Assembly (NCBI RefSeq): GCF_026967985.1
Contig: NZ_JAPVBJ010000002.1
Location: forward strand, 290,349 to 354,348
DNA: 64,000 nucleotides
Source of the DNA: Modestobacter sp. VKM Ac-2984
GTDB lineage: Bacteria; Actinomycetota; Actinomycetes; Mycobacteriales; Geodermatophilaceae
Direction of reading: 5' to 3'
Shown here: positions 43,146 to 52,101 of the stretch, piece by piece
Position numbering within the stretch: the first letter of the stretch is position 1
How the letters are laid out: every line of letters starts with the position of its first letter
Position numbers and translations under genes: made by a program
Notes under the pieces: model-generated
Database searches by the model: none
What the model was told of the DNA's origin: nothing
The model's input: the letters and a program-made list of their open reading frames with translations, nothing else

Positions 43146-44188
43146 GAGTCGCTCCTGGTGCGCCGGCGGAGCAGGTCGGCCCCGACGGCGACGATGATGA
43201 ACACACCGACGAACAGGGAGGACAGCTGCGTCGGCCAGCCGAGCTGGGTCACCCCGGTGGCCACGGTCTGGACGAGCAGCGCGCCGAGCACGGTGCCCAG
43301 CACCGAGCCGCGGCCACCGGTGATCGACGTCCCGCCGATCACCACCGCGGCGATCACCGCCAGCTCCAGGCCGGACCCGACGTTCGCAGCCAGGCTGGAG
43401 GTGCCCTGGGCGAGCACGAAGCAGGCCGCGAGGCCGGCGAGCAGGCCGGTGACCACGTAGGCCGACAGCACCCGGGCGCGGACCGCGACGCCGGCCAGCC
43501 GAGCGGCGTTCGCGTCGCCGCCGACGGCGTAGAAGTGCCGGCCGCCCGCGGTGTGCCGCAGGTAGTACCAGGCCAGCGCGGCGATCACGATGGTGATGAG
43601 GAAGGCGTGCGGGATGCCGAGGGTGCGACCGGCGTCCCCGCGGCCGAAGAAGTTCAGCGTGCGGGGGATGCCCTCGACGGTCGAGGAGCCGAAGATCTGC
43701 AGCCCGACGAAGCGGAACAGGTTCAGTGTGCCGAAGGTGATGATGATCGCGTGCACCCGGCCGTAGGCGATCAGCACGCCGTTGACCAGGCCGAGCACGC
43801 CGCCGACCGCGATGGACAGCGGGACCGCCAGCACCAGCGGCAGGCCGGTGTCCACCATGGTCTGGGCGGTGATCACCGAGGCGACCATGACGATGCTGCC
43901 GACGGAGACGTCGATCCCGCCGGTGATGATCACGATCGTCATGCCGATGCCGATGAGCGCGATCGGGGTGGTCGCCACCAGCAGCGGGACGATCGAGCCC
44001 GCGGTGAAGAAGGCCGGTGTCGCCAGGCTCAGCACCAGCCAGAGCAGCGCGATGACGACGATGAGCACCGTCTCCTGGCTGGTGACCGGCGGCGGTAGCA
44101 CCCGGCCGCGCCCCCGGCCGGGTCCGTCCCTGCCGGAGACCGCGGTGCTCCCGGCCCCCCCGGGTGGGGTGAGCGTCGAGTTGCTCAT
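43142..44188 (-). CDS. rhaP: Sugar ABC transporter permease (RhaP-like)
   Basis: A 348-aa permease of the ribose/rhamnose type, starting at ATG 44188, which overlaps the ATPase stop (ATGA). The conserved segments are TGGIDVSVGSIVMVA and AAVVIGGTSITGGRGSVLG. It is the first of two permeases that would form a heterodimeric channel. Before the first membrane helix there is a 30-residue Gly/Arg-rich cytoplasmic tail (GRDGPGRGRGRVLPPP). Confidence 0.86.
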   Translation of the reverse strand: MSNSTLTPPGGAGSTAVSGRDGPGRGRGRVLPPPVTSQETVLIVVIALLWLVLSLATPAFFTAGSIVPLLVATTPIALIGIGMTIVIITGGIDVSVGSIVMVASVITAQTMVDTGLPLVLAVPLSIAVGGVLGLVNGVLIAYGRVHAIIITFGTLNLFRFVGLQIFGSSTVEGIPRTLNFFGRGDAGRTLGIPHAFLITIVIAALAWYYLRHTAGGRHFYAVGGDANAARLAGVAVRARVLSAYVVTGLLAGLAACFVLAQGTSSLAANVGSGLELAVIAAVVIGGTSITGGRGSVLGTVLGALLVQTVATGVTQLGWPTQLSSLFVGVFIIVAVGADLLRRRTRSDS

Positions 44189-45738
44189 GCGGGTACTCCC
44201 GTCTGGTCGGGCTGGGTCTCGGCGGCGGGCCCGGACTCGTCGCCTGCGGCGGCGGTCAGCACGTCGACCTGGTCGGCGTTGGGGCCGAACTCCACGGTCG
44301 TGGTGCCGGCGCGGACCACCTGGATGCGGTCGGCGATCCGGATCGCCTCCAGCAGGTCCGAGGTGACGATCAGGACCGCCACGCCGTCGTCGGCGAGCTG
44401 GGTGATCAGCCGGTGGATCTCCTCCTTGGCGCCGACGTCGACCCCCTGGGTCGGCTCGGCGAGCACCAGCACCTGGGGCTTGTCGACCAGTTGACGGGCC
44501 AGCACGACCTTCTGGGCGTTGCCGCCGGAGAGCGCCGCCACCGGCGTCCTCTCGCTGGGCGCCTTCACCGCGAGCCGGTCGATCATCGACCGGGCGACCT
44601 CGGTCTCCTGGCGGCGGTCCAGCCACACCCCGAGCCGGGACAGCAGGCCCAGGTGGCCGGCGGAGATGTTGAAGGAGATGGGCTGGAAGGAGAACAGCCC
44701 CTGCTCCTTGCGGTTGGCCGGCAGCAGGGCGATCCCCAGGCCCTTCGCCTCGCGCGGAGAGCGCGGGCGCACCTCGGTGCCGTCGACCAGGATCGCGCCG
44801 TCGGTGGCCCGGTCCATGCCGTAGACCGTGGCGCCGATCTCCGCGACGCCGGAGCCGACCAGCCCGTAGAGGGCGACGATCTCCCCGGCCCGTACCTGGA
44901 CGTCGACGTCGTGGAAGCGGCCGGTCAGCCCCAGGCCGCGCAGCTCCAGGCGGGGGTCACCGGTGGGGACGTCGCGTTCGGGGCGCTCGTCCTCGATGGC
45001 CCCGCCCACCATCATCTCCACGATCTGCCGGACCGAGAGGTCGCCGATCGGGTGGGTCCCGATGGTGCGGCCGTCCCGCATCACCGTGACCTCGTCGGCG
45101 ATCCGGAACAGCTCGTCGAGCCGGTGGGAGATGTAGATGATCGCGACGCCGGCCTCGGTGAGCCGGCGGATCACCCCGAACAGCACCTCGACCTCGCGGT
45201 CGGTCAGGATCGCCGAGGGTTCGTCCAGGATCAGCACCCGGGCCTCGCCGGCCAGCGCCTTGGCGATGTAGACCTGCTGCTTCTGGGCGATGGAGTGCGT
45301 GCCGACGGCGGTGGTCGCGTGCTCGGCGGGCAGGCCGATCAGCTCCAGCAGCTCGGTGACCCGGGCGATCTGCGCTGCCCAGTCCACGCGCCCGCCGCGG
45401 GTGATCTCCCGGCCCAGGAAGACGTTCTCGGCGACGGTGAGCTCGTCGAACAGCTGGGGTTCCTGGTAGACGGTGGCGATCCCCAGGGCCATCGCGTCGG
45501 TGGTCGAGGTGATCGACACCCGATCCCCGTCGAACTCGACGGTCCCGGCGTCAGGGCGCTCCGCTCCTGCGAGGATCTTGATCAACGTCGACTTCCCGGC
45601 CCCGTTCTCACCGACGAGGGCGTGCACCGTGCCCGGCTGGACGACCATGTCGGCGTTCTCGATGGCGTGGACGGCGCCGAACCGCTTGGCGATGCCCTGG
45701 ACCGCCAGCCGTGGCGGGTTCGAGCTCTGTTCGGTCAT
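44185..45738 (-). CDS. rhaT: Sugar ABC transporter ATP-binding protein (RhaT-like)
   Basis: A 517-aa duplicated ATPase. Domain 1 has Walker A GENGAGKST, an atypical signature THSIAQKQQ and Walker B VLILDEPSA. Domain 2 lacks a canonical Walker A (GLVGSGVAEI), as is normal in RbsA/RhaT-like proteins, but has signature ALSGGNAQKV and a Walker-B-like VLVLAEPTQGVDVG. It powers the sugar importer with the two permeases. Note the unrelated E. coli proton symporter also called RhaT. It lies second in the transporter operon, 81 bp after the binding-protein gene. Confidence 0.9.
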   Translation of the reverse strand: MTEQSSNPPRLAVQGIAKRFGAVHAIENADMVVQPGTVHALVGENGAGKSTLIKILAGAERPDAGTVEFDGDRVSITSTTDAMALGIATVYQEPQLFDELTVAENVFLGREITRGGRVDWAAQIARVTELLELIGLPAEHATTAVGTHSIAQKQQVYIAKALAGEARVLILDEPSAILTDREVEVLFGVIRRLTEAGVAIIYISHRLDELFRIADEVTVMRDGRTIGTHPIGDLSVRQIVEMMVGGAIEDERPERDVPTGDPRLELRGLGLTGRFHDVDVQVRAGEIVALYGLVGSGVAEIGATVYGMDRATDGAILVDGTEVRPRSPREAKGLGIALLPANRKEQGLFSFQPISFNISAGHLGLLSRLGVWLDRRQETEVARSMIDRLAVKAPSERTPVAALSGGNAQKVVLARQLVDKPQVLVLAEPTQGVDVGAKEEIHRLITQLADDGVAVLIVTSDLLEAIRIADRIQVVRAGTTTVEFGPNADQVDVLTAAAGDESGPAAETQPDQTGVPA

Positions 45739-45819
45739 GACCTGGCGACCTCCGTGGTGGGTGCGCCCGGGGTGGGGGGACGGGCCGGCCGGTCCGTCCC
45801 CCCACTGAGCCCGGAGGGA

Positions 45820-46854
45820 TCAGTAGTCGTACTCGCCGACGTTGTCGGCCGTCAGGACGAGCGGGTCACCGAGCAGCAGCACGTTGTTCTCCGCGTCGTA
45901 GGTGACGCCCTCGATGCCGGGGACGTCCGGGGACGCCGAGATCTCCTCGCCCGCAGCCAGCTGGGTGCCGGCCCAGGCGGTCAGCTCACCCAGCGCCTCG
46001 ACGTCCCAGAGCACGCTGGCCGCGGCCGAGCCGTCCTCCAGGTAGGGCGCCATCGAGTTCGGCGTCCCGAGCCCGACGGTCTGGACCTGGCCGATCTTCC
46101 CGGCGTCCCGGACCGCCTGGGCGACACCGGGCGCCGAGGAGGTGCACTCCCCGACCAGACCGGTCAGCGACGGATCGGAGTTCATCAGGTCGGTCGCCAT
46201 CTGGGTGGCGACCGTCTGGTCCTCACCGGCGTAGACGACGTCGGTGATCTCCGCGTCGGGGTACTCGGACTGGGTGTACTCCCGCTGCACCTCGATCCAG
46301 GAGTTGAGGTTCTCCGCCGTCTCCCCGCAGGAGACGATCGCGTAGCGCCCCGACCCACCCATGGCCTGCATGAGCTCGTCGGTCAGGGTCTGGCCGATCC
46401 CCTCGGTGGAGGCCTGGCTGACGAAGACCTCGCGGACGGAGTCCGGGGCGTCGGTGTCGGTGGTGGCCACGGCGATCCCCGCGTCGGCGGCCTGCTGCAG
46501 CAGCGGGGCCATCGAGTCCGGGTCGTTGGGGGCCACGAACAGCACGTCGACGCCCTGCTGGATGTAGGAGCGCACGATGTCGGCCTGGGCGGCGGCGTCG
46601 GCTTCGACCGGGCCCTGGTAGAGCCACTCGCACCCGAGCTCCTCGCAGGCCTGCTCCCCACCGGTGTTCATCGCCTCGAAGTAGGGGATGCCCTGCAGCT
46701 TCGGCACGAAGGCGATCGTGGGCTGGTCGTCGCCGCCGCCTTCGCCGCCACTGTCGCCGGTGGCGGAGCCGCCGCTGCCCTCTCCGCAGCCGGCCAGCAC
46801 CAGTGATGCCGCGGCGAGTCCGGCCGCGAGGGTCGTGTACCGGTGTGCTCTCAT
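45820..46854 (-). CDS. rhaS: Rhamnose-type sugar-binding lipoprotein (RhaS-like)
   Basis: A 344-aa lipoprotein: signal peptide with lipobox LVLAGC, then a Gly/Ser/Glu linker and a Peripla_BP_4 domain (TIAFVPKLQGIPYFEAMNTG, VDVLFVAPNDPDSMAPLL, TTDTDAP). It captures the sugar outside the membrane and delivers it to the two permeases. ATG 46854 has aaggag 5 nt upstream. The frame stays open further upstream but has no signal there. Substrate by context: rhamnose or a related 6-deoxy sugar. Confidence 0.88.
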   Translation of the reverse strand: MRAHRYTTLAAGLAAASLVLAGCGEGSGGSATGDSGGEGGGDDQPTIAFVPKLQGIPYFEAMNTGGEQACEELGCEWLYQGPVEADAAAQADIVRSYIQQGVDVLFVAPNDPDSMAPLLQQAADAGIAVATTDTDAPDSVREVFVSQASTEGIGQTLTDELMQAMGGSGRYAIVSCGETAENLNSWIEVQREYTQSEYPDAEITDVVYAGEDQTVATQMATDLMNSDPSLTGLVGECTSSAPGVAQAVRDAGKIGQVQTVGLGTPNSMAPYLEDGSAAASVLWDVEALGELTAWAGTQLAAGEEISASPDVPGIEGVTYDAENNVLLLGDPLVLTADNVGEYDY

Positions 46855-46982
46855 GCTCACTCCTTGGTGCGGCGGGCGTACCCGCGGTGGACCGCCCCCG
46901 GGTTCGGGAGCGGTTTCCGGGCAGGTCCCGGACGGGAGGGGTCGGCCGGTGGCCGATCCCTCACCGGGATCGGTCGGGCGGC

Positions 46983-47759
46983 TCACGACGGCTCGTCCAA
47001 ACCGACGACGTGCACCCGGGTACCGGCGGCGGAGATCGACGCAGCGGCCGCAGGGTCCACCCCGGCGTCGGTGTAGACGGCGGTGAGCCGCTCGATGGGG
47101 ACGCAGGGGTGGATGGAGAAGCTGCCGAACTTCGATGAGTCGATCAGGCCGTAGACCTCGCGGCAGGCACTGGCCAGGTACGTCTTGGCCTGCGCCTCCT
47201 CGCTGGCGAGGTCGAGCAGCCCGTGGTGCGCGGAGATGCTGTGCCCACCGAGGAAGCCACGGTCGATACGGCCGCGGCCGGCGAGCACGTCACCGACCAG
47301 TCCGACCAGGGAACGCGCGGACCGTCGCACCACGCCGCCGGGCAGCAGCACGTTGGCGTCGGTGCGCTCGCACAGCAGGGTGGCGATCGGCAGGCTGTTG
47401 GTCACGACGACCAGGCCGCGCCGGTCCAGCAACTGGCTGGCGAGGTAGTGGCAGGTGGTCGAGGAGTCCAAGGCGATGACGTCGCCGTCGCGGACCAGCG
47501 GCGCCACGGCGTAGGCGATCGCCTCCTTCTCCGCCCGGTGGTGCCGCAACCGGGTGTCGAAGGTCCCCTCGTCGGCGGAGCGGGCGGCGACCGCACCACC
47601 ACGGATGCGACGCAACGCCGAACGCTGCTCGAGCGCTTCCAGGTCCTTGCGGATCGTGACGGTGGAGACGCCGAGCTGGCTGGCGAGAGTGCGCACGAGG
47701 ACCCGGCCGTCCGAATCGAGCCGGGACATGATCGCCTCGGAACGGGTGATCTCGTCCAC
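46983..47759 (-). CDS. DeoR-family transcriptional regulator
   Basis: A 258-aa DeoR regulator: N-terminal winged helix (LASQLGVSTVTIRKDLEALE, then LRRIRGGAV) and a C-terminal sugar-phosphate sensor domain (IALDSSTTCHYLASQLL, VTNSLPIATLL, GLIDSSKFGSFSIHP). The GTG start has gggaggga upstream. It is the first gene of the transporter-epimerase operon (129 bp before rhaS) and probably controls it in response to a phosphorylated sugar such as rhamnulose-1-phosphate; this is inferred. A 15-bp palindrome 34 bp before its start is a likely operator. Confidence 0.92.
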   Translation of the reverse strand: MDEITRSEAIMSRLDSDGRVLVRTLASQLGVSTVTIRKDLEALEQRSALRRIRGGAVAARSADEGTFDTRLRHHRAEKEAIAYAVAPLVRDGDVIALDSSTTCHYLASQLLDRRGLVVVTNSLPIATLLCERTDANVLLPGGVVRRSARSLVGLVGDVLAGRGRIDRGFLGGHSISAHHGLLDLASEEAQAKTYLASACREVYGLIDSSKFGSFSIHPCVPIERLTAVYTDAGVDPAAAASISAAGTRVHVVGLDEPS

Positions 47760-47792
47760 GTCCCTCCCGCCACCTGCAGTCTGAGGTGATGT

Positions 47793-47807
47793 GGATCACT
47801 GTGATCC
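47793..47807. promoter_or_regulatory. Palindrome upstream of the DeoR gene, likely operator
   Basis: GGATCAC-T-GTGATCC is a perfect 15-bp dyad 34 bp upstream of the DeoR GTG. A second site, atcacagtg at 47905-47913 (within tgatc-like flanks), repeats nine bases of it about 110 bp further upstream, as expected for a looping autoregulator. The rest of the 47760-47982 gap is relatively A/T-rich and carries no gene. Confidence 0.55.
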
Positions 47808-47982
47808 GCGTCTCGGACCTAAGCGGAGGGGCAAGCAAGTGACAAAGCACAAAAAGGTAACGAAGGCCCGAAGGGTGCCAATCGAAACCAGCGGAGTTGT
47901 CGATCATCACAGTGTGCGACGAGATCGCGACGTGACGAAGCAGGTGGCAGGTGGCGCCGACCGGACGTCCGGACCGACACAG

Positions 47983-48017
47983 GCCTCGGCGGCGGCCCGG
48001 TGGGCCGCCGCCGAGGC
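47983..48017 (-). terminator. Terminator after the tctC1 operon
   Basis: A perfect 16-bp stem pairs 47983-47998 (gcctcggcggcggccc) with 48002-48017 around a 3-nt loop, just after the tctC1 stop on the minus strand. Confidence 0.75.
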
Positions 48018-48039
48018 GCGGTTGAGCTGATCGCCCGGA

Positions 48040-49044
48040 TCAGCCGCCGAGGATCGGCTCGTACACCTCCTGGGTGCGGTCGAGCAGCTGCTGGAACTCC
48101 TCCGCACCCTGGAACTCCGCCGGCACGTACTCCTCGCCGATCTGCTCGACGACCGCCGGGTCCTCGGACGCCGTCCGCAGCGCGTCCTCCAGCTCGGTGA
48201 CGATCTCCTCGGGCAGCTCATCGGGCCCGATGAGACCGAACGTCGACCCGGAGAGCGTCAGCTCCGGGAAGCCGGACTCGGCCAGGGTGGGGGTGTCCGG
48301 CAGCCAGGGCAGCGGCTCCGCGGAGGAGACCGCCAGCGGGCGGAACTGGCCGGCGTCGATGTTCGCGGTCACGTCGGAGGAGGCGTTGATCAGCACCGCG
48401 TCGACGTTGCCGCCCAGGAGGGCGGTGGTCATCTCGGCGTTGCCGTTGAACGGCACGGCGGTGACCTCGACGTCGTACTCCTCGGCCAGCCGCTGCAGCT
48501 CGATCGCCTGCGGGGTGGACGCGCCAGGCGTGCCGACGTTCAGCGAGCCGGGCTGCTGCCGGGCAGCAGCGAAGAACTCCTCGGCGGTGGCGTACGGCGA
48601 GTCCGCGCCGACGGCGAGCACCGACGGCACCTCGCTCATCACCCCGATCGGCGTCACGTCGTCCTTGGTGTAGCCGACCTCGTTGGCCAGCGGGGTGAGC
48701 ACCAGGGTGCCGGGGGTGGCGAGGGAGAGGGTGTGCCCGTCGGGGTCGGCGCCGATCAGCTCCTGGGTCGCGAGCGCGCCCGAGCCGCCGGGCAGGTTCT
48801 CCACCACCACGGTCTGGCCCAGCTGCTCCTCGAGGGAGGCGCCGTAGGCGCGGGCGGTCAGGTCCGTGGGACCGCCGGCCCCGTAGGGCACCAGCAGCCG
48901 GATCTCCTCGGTCGGGTACTCCGCGGCCGACTCGGCGGAGCCGGCCGTCTCCTCCGCCCCGCCGCAGGCGGTGAGCAGGCCGAGGGCGGTGCAGGCGGCG
49001 AGGGCGCGGGCGGTGCGGGCGCGGGAGGTGCGGGACAGGGGCAT
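48040..49044 (-). CDS. tctC: TTT substrate-binding lipoprotein TctC (copy 1)
   Basis: A 334-aa Bug-family binding protein of the tripartite tricarboxylate transporter (TTT) system. It has lipobox LLTAC near residue 27, then the first ligand loop LLVPYGAGGPTDLTAR and the second GSLNVGTPGASTPQA, both typical of the pocket that grips a carboxylate. The ATG follows ggaggcaac. It is last in the long operon led by tctB, after the CoA-transferase genes, and has no transporter membrane genes of its own, so it probably feeds the single TctAB pair. Confidence 0.9.
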   Translation of the reverse strand: MPLSRTSRARTARALAACTALGLLTACGGAEETAGSAESAAEYPTEEIRLLVPYGAGGPTDLTARAYGASLEEQLGQTVVVENLPGGSGALATQELIGADPDGHTLSLATPGTLVLTPLANEVGYTKDDVTPIGVMSEVPSVLAVGADSPYATAEEFFAAARQQPGSLNVGTPGASTPQAIELQRLAEEYDVEVTAVPFNGNAEMTTALLGGNVDAVLINASSDVTANIDAGQFRPLAVSSAEPLPWLPDTPTLAESGFPELTLSGSTFGLIGPDELPEEIVTELEDALRTASEDPAVVEQIGEEYVPAEFQGAEEFQQLLDRTQEVYEPILGG

Positions 49045-49073
49045 CGTTGCCTCCGGTGGTGGGGTGGGGCCGG

Positions 49074-49742
49074 TCAGTGCGGGTCGAGCTCGCCGACGTC
49101 GTCGGCGAAGGTGAGCCGGGCGGCGGTGACCGACTGCAGCTCCGCGCGGGTGAGCCCCGGGGCCATCTCCTGGACGACCAGCCCGTCGGGGCCGACGTCG
49201 AGGACCGCCAGGTCGGTGTAGACCCGGTCCACCACTCGTCCGGCGGTGAGCGGGTAGGTGCACCGGGGCAGCAGCTTGGGGCGGCCGTCCCGGGTGGTGT
49301 GCGTCGTCATCACCAGCACGCGCTTGGCGCCCACGGCCAGGTCCATCGCCCCGCCGACGGCGGGCGGCATGGTGGCCAGGTCGGTGATCCAGTTGGCCAG
49401 GTCGCCGGTCTCGGAGACCTGGAAGGCGCCGAGCACGGAGATGTCGATGTGCCCGCCGCGCATCATCACGAACGCGTCGGTGTGGTGGAAGTAGCAGCCC
49501 CCGGGCAACAGCGTCACCGGCTGCTTGCCGGCGTTGATCAGCTCCCGGTCCTCCTCGCCGGGCGCCGGGGCCGGTCCCATCCCGAGGATCCCGTTCTCGC
49601 TGTGGTAGACGATCTCCTTGTCCGGTCCCACCACGTCGCCGACCAGGATCGGCATGCCGATGCCCAGGTTGACGTAGGAGCCGTCCGGGATGTCCCGGGC
49701 CACCCGCCGGGCCACGGCCACGTCGCTCAGCGGGCTGATCAC
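49074..49742 (-). CDS. 3-oxoacid CoA-transferase, beta subunit
   Basis: A 222-aa family I CoA-transferase beta subunit. The catalytic glutamate lies in HSENGILGMGP; GSYVNLGIGMPILVGD and GGAMDLAVGAKRV are also conserved. GTG 49742 overlaps the alpha-subunit stop (GTGA), with no separate ribosome-binding site. PcaJ (3-oxoadipate), ScoB (succinyl-CoA:acetoacetate) and AtoA-like enzymes look alike at this level. With the TctC and decarboxylase neighbours it probably activates the acid made or imported by this operon. Confidence 0.9.
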   Translation of the reverse strand: MISPLSDVAVARRVARDIPDGSYVNLGIGMPILVGDVVGPDKEIVYHSENGILGMGPAPAPGEEDRELINAGKQPVTLLPGGCYFHHTDAFVMMRGGHIDISVLGAFQVSETGDLANWITDLATMPPAVGGAMDLAVGAKRVLVMTTHTTRDGRPKLLPRCTYPLTAGRVVDRVYTDLAVLDVGPDGLVVQEMAPGLTRAELQSVTAARLTFADDVGELDPH

Positions 49743-50407
49743 GACGCCGCCACCTGGACCACCCGGTCGACGAAGATGCCGGGGGTGACCACCGCCTCGG
49801 GGTCCAGGTCGCCCAGCTCGACGAACTCCTCGACCTGCACCACCGTGAGCGCCGCCGCGGTGGCCATCGTGGGGCCGTAGTTGCGCGCCGCCGTCCGGTA
49901 GACGAGGTTGCCCCACCGGTCGGCCCGGTGGGCCTTGATCAGCGCGACGTCGCCGGGCAGCGGGTGCTCGAACACGTGCGGGCGGCCGTCGATGGTGCGC
50001 ACCTCCTTGCCCTCGGCCAGCAGGGTGTCCGCGCCGGTCGGGGTGAAGAACCCGCCCAGCCCGGCGCCGGCGGCGCGCATCCGCTCGCTCAGCGTCCCCT
50101 GCGGCACCAGCTCCAGGCCGATCTCCCCGGCCCGCCACCGCTCCTCGAACCAGATCGAGCCCATCGACCGGGGGTAGGAGCAGACGACCGTCCGCACCCG
50201 GCGTTCCCGGATCAGCGCGGCGACGTCCCTCTCCCCCGCCCCGGCGTTGTTGGTGACCACGGTCAGGTCGCGGGCACCGTGGTCGAGCAGGGCGTGCACC
50301 AGCTCCACCGGGACGCCGGAGTCCCCGAAGCCCCCGATCAGCACCGTGGCGCCGTCGGAGATGCCGGCGACCGCGTCGGCGAGGGTCGCCACCCGCTTGT
50401 CGATCAT
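49739..50407 (-). CDS. 3-oxoacid CoA-transferase, alpha subunit
   Basis: A 222-aa family I CoA-transferase alpha subunit with the CoA-binding loop VLIGGFGDSGVPVELV, GGFFTPTGADTLLAEGKE and KAHRADRWGNLVYRTAARN. It starts at ATG 50407, overlapping the upstream enzyme's stop (ATGA). Together with the beta subunit it transfers CoA from an acyl-CoA donor to a free acid. Substrate is not readable. Confidence 0.9.
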   Translation of the reverse strand: MIDKRVATLADAVAGISDGATVLIGGFGDSGVPVELVHALLDHGARDLTVVTNNAGAGERDVAALIRERRVRTVVCSYPRSMGSIWFEERWRAGEIGLELVPQGTLSERMRAAGAGLGGFFTPTGADTLLAEGKEVRTIDGRPHVFEHPLPGDVALIKAHRADRWGNLVYRTAARNYGPTMATAAALTVVQVEEFVELGDLDPEAVVTPGIFVDRVVQVAAS

Positions 50408-52101
50408 CGCGGCCCCTGCCGGCGGTACCAGCGCGGCGAGGTCGACGGCGGCGGGGTGAGGGCCGCCCGCACCACCAGCACGTTCGGGCCGGTGGCGCCC
50501 AGCGCCGCGGTCAGCCGGCTCTCGAACTCCGGCCCGAAGCCGTCGACGGAGTCCGCCGGGACGCCGAAGGAGCGGGCCAGGGCGACGAAGTCGGGGGTGA
50601 CCAGGTCGACGCCGCGGGTCGGGGTCCCGCTGTGCACCTGGTCGAAGCGGAGCATCCCGTAGCCGCCGTCGTCGACGATCACCACGGTCAGCGCGGGCTG
50701 CTCCTGCGCGACCGCCGCCAGCTCGCCGCAGGCGAAGAGGAAGCCGCCGTCGCCGACCAGGGCCAGGGCGCGGCCCTGCCCGGCCAGCGCGGCGCCGAGC
50801 GCCGCGGGGAAGGCGTAGCCGAGCGTGCCCCAGCCCATCGGGAAGGCCAGCCGGCGCGGCCCGGGGACCCGGCCGAACGCCGCCACCCAGTAGCCGGCGA
50901 TGCACATGTCGGCCAGCAGCATCCCGTCGGGCAGCACTCCTTCAGGCGCGGACACCCGGTCCAGGACGTCCAGCAACTGGGCGGCCTGCGGGTCCTCGGC
51001 CGCCACCAGCGCGCGGACCCGGTCCCCCAGGCCGGCCAGCCGCTCCCGGAGCTGGGGGAGGCCGTCGCGCGGCGGGGTGCCGGCGAGGAGCTGGCCGACC
51101 ACCGTGGTGGCGTCCCCCACCAGGGTCAGGTCGGCCGGGTAGTTCTTGTTCGCGTCGGCGGCGTCGACGTTCACCGCGAGCAGGGTGGCCGGCTGCGGCA
51201 TCGCCCAGTTCTGCGTGGTCATCCCGTCGAGGTCGCTGCCGACGGCGATCACCAGGTCGGCGTCGTCCCACAGCGCCCCGATCTCGGGGACGTGCGCCGG
51301 CCCGGGGACCAGGCACGGGTGGTCGGGCCGGAGCACCCCGCGGCCGTTGTAGGTGGTGACCACCGGGGCGGCCAGCTGCTCGGCGAGCCGGCCCAGCACC
51401 TCCCCGGCGCCGCTGCGGAGCGCGCCGCCGCCGGCCCAGATTAGCGGGCGCCGGGCCGCGGTCAGCAGCTCCACCGCGCGGGCGACGTCCGCCTCGGGCG
51501 CGGTGGCCGACGGCGGGACGTCCGGGGCGGTCGGCCGGGCGCCGTCCACCGGCTGGCTGAGCAGGTCGGTCGGCACCCCGAGGTAGACCGGCCCGGTGGC
51601 GGCGGTCAGCGCGACGGCGCCGGCCCGCACCGTCTCCTCGCCCAGCCGGCCGGCCGAGTCGCAGGTGACCGTCAGCTTGGTGACCGGGGCGAACATCGCG
51701 CCTTGGTCCCGGGTCTCGTGCAGCACCCCGCGGTGCACGCCGGGGCGGCGCAGCGTGGTGGGGATGTCGGTGGCGACCACCAGCACCGGCGCGCCCGACG
51801 CCATCGCCTCGCCGGTGGCGCCCAGGGTGTTGGCCGCCCCGGGGCCGGTCGTGACGACGGCGACGCCGAGCCGGCCGGTGGCCCGGGCGTAGCCGTCGGC
51901 GGCGTAGACCGCAGTCTGTTCGTGCCGCACCCCGACCAGCCGCAGCCCCGCGGCGGCCGCCGCCTCCCAGACGGCCAGGTTGTGCACACCGGGCAGGCCG
52001 AAGGCGATCTCCACGCCCAGCTCCTGCAGGGCGGCGACCAGGTCGTCGGCGCCGGTCCGCACGCCGATCGCGGTCGTGGTGGCCTCAGTCACCGAGGACA
52101 T
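50404..52101 (-). CDS. ThDP-dependent decarboxylase/ligase-like enzyme
   Basis: A 565-aa thiamin diphosphate enzyme of the acetolactate synthase/benzoylformate decarboxylase superfamily. The ThDP-activating Glu lies in VRHEQTAVYAADGYAR, followed by VVTTGPGAANTLGA. The C-terminal ThDP/Mg motif is GDGGFLFACGELAAVAQ. ALS itself is unlikely: no small subunit is present, and the context is a transporter with CoA-transferase. A decarboxylase of an imported 2-oxo acid is my best inference, with the substrate open. The ATG overlaps the tctC2 gene by 17 nt; a GTG three codons in (52092) is an alternative. Confidence 0.85.
   Translation of the reverse strand: MSSVTEATTTAIGVRTGADDLVAALQELGVEIAFGLPGVHNLAVWEAAAAAGLRLVGVRHEQTAVYAADGYARATGRLGVAVVTTGPGAANTLGATGEAMASGAPVLVVATDIPTTLRRPGVHRGVLHETRDQGAMFAPVTKLTVTCDSAGRLGEETVRAGAVALTAATGPVYLGVPTDLLSQPVDGARPTAPDVPPSATAPEADVARAVELLTAARRPLIWAGGGALRSGAGEVLGRLAEQLAAPVVTTYNGRGVLRPDHPCLVPGPAHVPEIGALWDDADLVIAVGSDLDGMTTQNWAMPQPATLLAVNVDAADANKNYPADLTLVGDATTVVGQLLAGTPPRDGLPQLRERLAGLGDRVRALVAAEDPQAAQLLDVLDRVSAPEGVLPDGMLLADMCIAGYWVAAFGRVPGPRRLAFPMGWGTLGYAFPAALGAALAGQGRALALVGDGGFLFACGELAAVAQEQPALTVVIVDDGGYGMLRFDQVHSGTPTRGVDLVTPDFVALARSFGVPADSVDGFGPEFESRLTAALGATGPNVLVVRAALTPPPSTSPRWYRRQGPR

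Noticed and set aside
50404-52101. Acetolactate synthase large subunit (ilvB) for the ThDP enzyme
   Set aside because: No regulatory small subunit follows, no ilvC or leuA is near, and it lies in a transporter/CoA-transferase operon; superfamily membership alone does not support ilvB.
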